From assembly GCF_042678405.1 (NCBI RefSeq), contig NZ_JBHTLI010000001.1, positions 2,274,568 to 2,338,567 on the forward strand: DNA of 64,000 nucleotides. The letters are read 5' to 3'. Below, piece by piece: positions 61,695-64,000 of the stretch. The DNA is from Salegentibacter_A chungangensis (GTDB lineage Bacteria; Bacteroidota; Bacteroidia; Flavobacteriales; Flavobacteriaceae). The notes under the pieces were generated by a model. That model was not told the DNA's origin and searched no databases. It saw only the letters and a list, made by a program, of their open reading frames with translations. Position 1 is the first letter of the stretch, and the number at the start of each line of letters is the position of its first letter. Made by a program: the position numbers and the translations under genes.

Positions 61695-64000
61695 TTATCT
61701 GTTTCCAGACATTACATTCTTAGAGAACACTTCTTTACCGGTATTCACCCTTACAATGTAAACCTGGTTGGCCTTCATTGCAAAGTCGATATCCAGTTGT
61801 GTAGTATCTCCTCGGGTTACCTTCTTATCCTTATATGTTCTAAGCAACTGTCCTTTCATATCATAGATCTGAATGGTCACATTAGATACATAATCGAATT
61901 CATACTGAATGTTCAGTGTTTCCCTGAATGGAACCGGATAAGGAGTAAAGTCGGATGATAAAGCATTCCTGTTATTCTTACCGGAATTTCCGCTAGAGGC
62001 AGTCTCTTCTTCAGCCTCATTACAGTCATAAGACTCTCCATTAAACGATTGTCCTCCATCATTTCCATCAATGATGCTTCCGCCATCAGTACACTCACAT
62101 AGCACTTCACAGGCTACACCGTGAACTATCACATAAACATCGTCACCGGTCACTTCCACAGGCCCTACGGTATAGTTCCTCACTCCACCGCCAAGATCAG
62201 GATTGAAAGGATATTGACCGGGAGCTACAGTTTCCTTACCATTCTTCATTGTTGGTACAGGATCACATCCAATGTAAACGTGGGCTTCATTAAGCACATA
62301 ATTATCTGATAAATTATACTCAACGGTCACGTATCCATCCTGGTAATTAACGGTTGCGGTTCCTGTAAAGGCTCCTTTGCTGATATCACATTGACCTGCT
62401 CCTGCATAAAGGTCCAGAGTATAACTTCCTTCAGAAGTAAGATGGTTAGTCCATCCCCATCTGTTAAAGTCATATTCTGAGAAGCAAGTACCTGCATCTG
62501 GATCATAACCGAAGATGGTTTCACAGTTGCCTACAAGCTCGATCTCTCTCACTATGGTAACTACTTCCTCTGCTGAATTTCCACAGTCATCGGTTGCAGT
62601 GAAGGTATATTCATAAGTCATTGAACATTCATCTTCACCCACCAGTACCGGAGTCGCATAAATATCTCCTTCTCCGGAACATTCATCGGTGTAGGTTGCC
62701 ATTAAACTGGCAGGAACATCCTCTTCACATACGAATTCAGGATAGTCACCTAAATGAATTTCAGGTGCCACCGTATCCTCAATAGTGAAGGTAGCTGAAG
62801 TCTCGCTGGTATTGCCACAGTCGTCGGTAGCGGTAAATGTCACCGTTGCCGAACCGGTAGCTCCACAAAGGTCGCTTAAGGCGTCGAAGTCATTGCTCCA
62901 GGTCACATCACCACAGCTGTCAGAAGCCATTGCGCCTCCGTTGTTATCTAACCAGGCTTGTAAGGCTTCCATATTGCCTTCACCGTCACATTCCACGGTT
63001 TCATCCATCGCTTCGGTGTCTATTGTTGGATCTGTTGTATCCTCGATAGTGAACGTAGCCGAGGTCTCGCTGGTATTGCCACAGTCATCGGTAGCCGTAA
63101 AGATCACCGTTGCCGAACCGGTAGCACCACAAAGGTCGCTTAAGGCGTCGAAGTCATTGCTCCAGGTCACATCACCACAGCTGTCAGAAGCCATTGCGCC
63201 TCCGTTGTTATCTAACCAGGCTTGTAAGGCTTCCATATTGCCTTCACCGTCACATTCCACGGTTTCATCCATCGCAGCGGTGTCTATTGTTGGATCAGTT
63301 GTATCCTCGATAGTGAAGGTCGCTGAAGTTTCGCTGGTGTTACCGCAGTCGTCGGTCGCCGTAAAGATCACCGTTGCCGAACCGGTAGCGCCACAAAGAT
63401 CGCTTAAGGCGTCGAAGTCATTGCTCCAGGTCACATCCCCACAGCTGTCCGAGGCCATTGCGCCTCCGTTGTTAGCAAGCCACGCATTCAAGGCGGCCAT
63501 ATTGCCCTCACCGTCACATTCCACGGTTTCATCCATTGCTTCGGTGTCTATTGTTGGATCTGTTGTATCCTCAATAGTGAAGGTCGCCGATGTTTCGCTG
63601 GTATTGCCACAGTCGTCGGTCGCCGTAAAGGTTACCGTAGCCGAACCGGTAGCACCACAAAGATCGCTTAACGCGTCGAAGTCGTTGCTCCAGGTGACAT
63701 CACCACAGCTATCCGAGGCCATTGCGCCTCCGTTATTGGCAAGCCACGCATTCAATGCGGCTGTGTTTCCTTCGCCATCACATTCCACGGTTTCGTCCAT
63801 TGCTTCGGTATCGATCGTTGGGTCGGTAGTATCTTCAATAGTGAAGGTCGCTGATGTCTCGCTGGTGTTACCGCAGTCGTCGGTAGCGGTAAAGGTTACC
63901 GTAGCCGATCCGGTCGCACCACAAAGATCGCTTAAAGCGTCGAAGTCGTTGCTCCAGGTGACATCACCACAGCTGTCCGAGGCCATTGCGCCTCCGTTGT
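61695..64000 (-). CDS. Fourth T9SS surface protein with near-identical 88-residue repeats, cut by window edge
   Basis: The frame stays open to the right edge, so the start and signal peptide are outside. The visible 768 codons hold at least four complete copies and one partial copy of an 88-residue HYR/Ig-like unit (DTTDPTIDTEAMDETVECDG at the start, then MASDSCGDVTWSNDF, ATDDCGNTSETSATFTIE). One diverged HYR-like unit follows (APEIHLGDYPEFVCEEDVPA). Next is a Cys-bounded domain (NCETIFGYDPDAGTCFSEYD, with FNRWGWTN) of a type common in Bacteroidota surface proteins. It ends in a type A sorting domain (YPVPFRETLNIQYEFDYVS). It is exported by T9SS and is probably a repetitive adhesin. Confidence 0.88.
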   Translation of the reverse strand, partial: NGGAMASDSCGDVTWSNDFDALSDLCGATGSATVTFTATDDCGNTSETSATFTIEDTTDPTIDTEAMDETVECDGEGNTAALNAWLANNGGAMASDSCGDVTWSNDFDALSDLCGATGSATVTFTATDDCGNTSETSATFTIEDTTDPTIDTEAMDETVECDGEGNMAALNAWLANNGGAMASDSCGDVTWSNDFDALSDLCGATGSATVIFTATDDCGNTSETSATFTIEDTTDPTIDTAAMDETVECDGEGNMEALQAWLDNNGGAMASDSCGDVTWSNDFDALSDLCGATGSATVIFTATDDCGNTSETSATFTIEDTTDPTIDTEAMDETVECDGEGNMEALQAWLDNNGGAMASDSCGDVTWSNDFDALSDLCGATGSATVTFTATDDCGNTSETSATFTIEDTVAPEIHLGDYPEFVCEEDVPASLMATYTDECSGEGDIYATPVLVGEDECSMTYEYTFTATDDCGNSAEEVVTIVREIELVGNCETIFGYDPDAGTCFSEYDFNRWGWTNHLTSEGSYTLDLYAGAGQCDISKGAFTGTATVNYQDGYVTVEYNLSDNYVLNEAHVYIGCDPVPTMKNGKETVAPGQYPFNPDLGGGVRNYTVGPVEVTGDDVYVIVHGVACEVLCECTDGGSIIDGNDGGQSFNGESYDCNEAEEETASSGNSGKNNRNALSSDFTPYPVPFRETLNIQYEFDYVSNVTIQIYDMKGQLLRTYKDKKVTRGDTTQLDIDFAMKANQVYIVRVNTGKEVFSKNVMSGNR
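62770..64000 (-). repeat. Near-identical 264-bp coding repeats
   Basis: The same TGCGCCTCCG site recurs at 62931, 63195, 63459, 63723 and 63987, always 264 bp apart. The copies differ by only scattered, mostly silent changes, and the array continues beyond the window. Such DNA identity implies recent expansion or homogenisation. Confidence 0.95.

Noticed and set aside
62770..64000. CRISPR or other non-coding repeat array
   Set aside because: The 264-bp period is in frame and encodes an Ig/HYR-like domain.

Overview
The window looks like chromosomal DNA of a member of the Bacteroidota, most likely a marine Flavobacteriaceae of the Gramella/Salegentibacter/Zunongwangia type. The genus is a guess. 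The class is supported by type IX secretion (T9SS) type A C-terminal sorting domains, TATTTTTG-like -7 promoter elements, few Shine-Dalgarno sites, SprB-type repeats, DUF6452/DUF6048 and DUF4382 proteins, and an ECF sigma factor followed by DUF4097 and DUF2807 'head GIN' proteins. GC content is moderate. I saw no tRNA, rRNA, insertion sequence, prophage or CRISPR array.

Layout. 1-2654: a multi-PAS histidine kinase cut by the left edge, followed by a decayed response-regulator gene (one nonsense codon, three one-base deletions). 2923-7589: a stress/transport run of DUF302, a small Bacteroidota protein, a P-type cation ATPase, two rhodaneses, a small membrane protein and OsmC. 7668-14719 (minus): a secreted M43-type metalloprotease, then housekeeping genes lon, cmk and rpsA. 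14936-17873: an ECF sigma operon with overlapping genes and two repetitive surface proteins. 17937-28866: mixed core genes (UMF1-type MFS, M48 peptidase, alpha/beta hydrolase, two MsrB, collagen-like lipoprotein, lpd, Dph6-like ATPase, aroQ, two outer-membrane barrels, xerD, aldo/keto reductase). 28939-31298 (minus): a coiled-coil protein, zapA, a strong 6S RNA candidate and rny. 31495-49027: M23 peptidase, cysteine desulfurase, lipoproteins, a Smr protein, a T9SS protein, ornithine aminotransferase, rlmD, an RlmL-like methyltransferase, a ZIP transporter, a serine hydrolase and a GNAT acetyltransferase. 49085-64000 (minus): a DUF4382 lipoprotein and then four consecutive very large, modular T9SS cargo proteins. 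The last of these runs off the right edge.

The four T9SS proteins are the most distinctive part. All end in closely related sorting domains, three have unusually long signal peptides, and two share an N-terminal module. Another pair shares a cysteine-rich domain starting around FPTQT. Each carries tandem or Ig-like repeats: 93-residue units, 88-residue units that are nearly identical in DNA, and SprB-like units. Their leaders share a CTAACC motif just upstream of the ATG and contain several runs of five or six G. Two runs of N fall inside these genes, flanked by near-perfect direct duplications. They look like unresolved assembly joins, and one of them artificially splits a single gene in two.

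The best RNA find is the zapA-rny intergenic region (30523-30680, minus): a roughly 158-nt long-hairpin RNA with a perfect 12-bp closing stem and a U tract. It matches the architecture and the zapA-adjacent location of 6S RNA.
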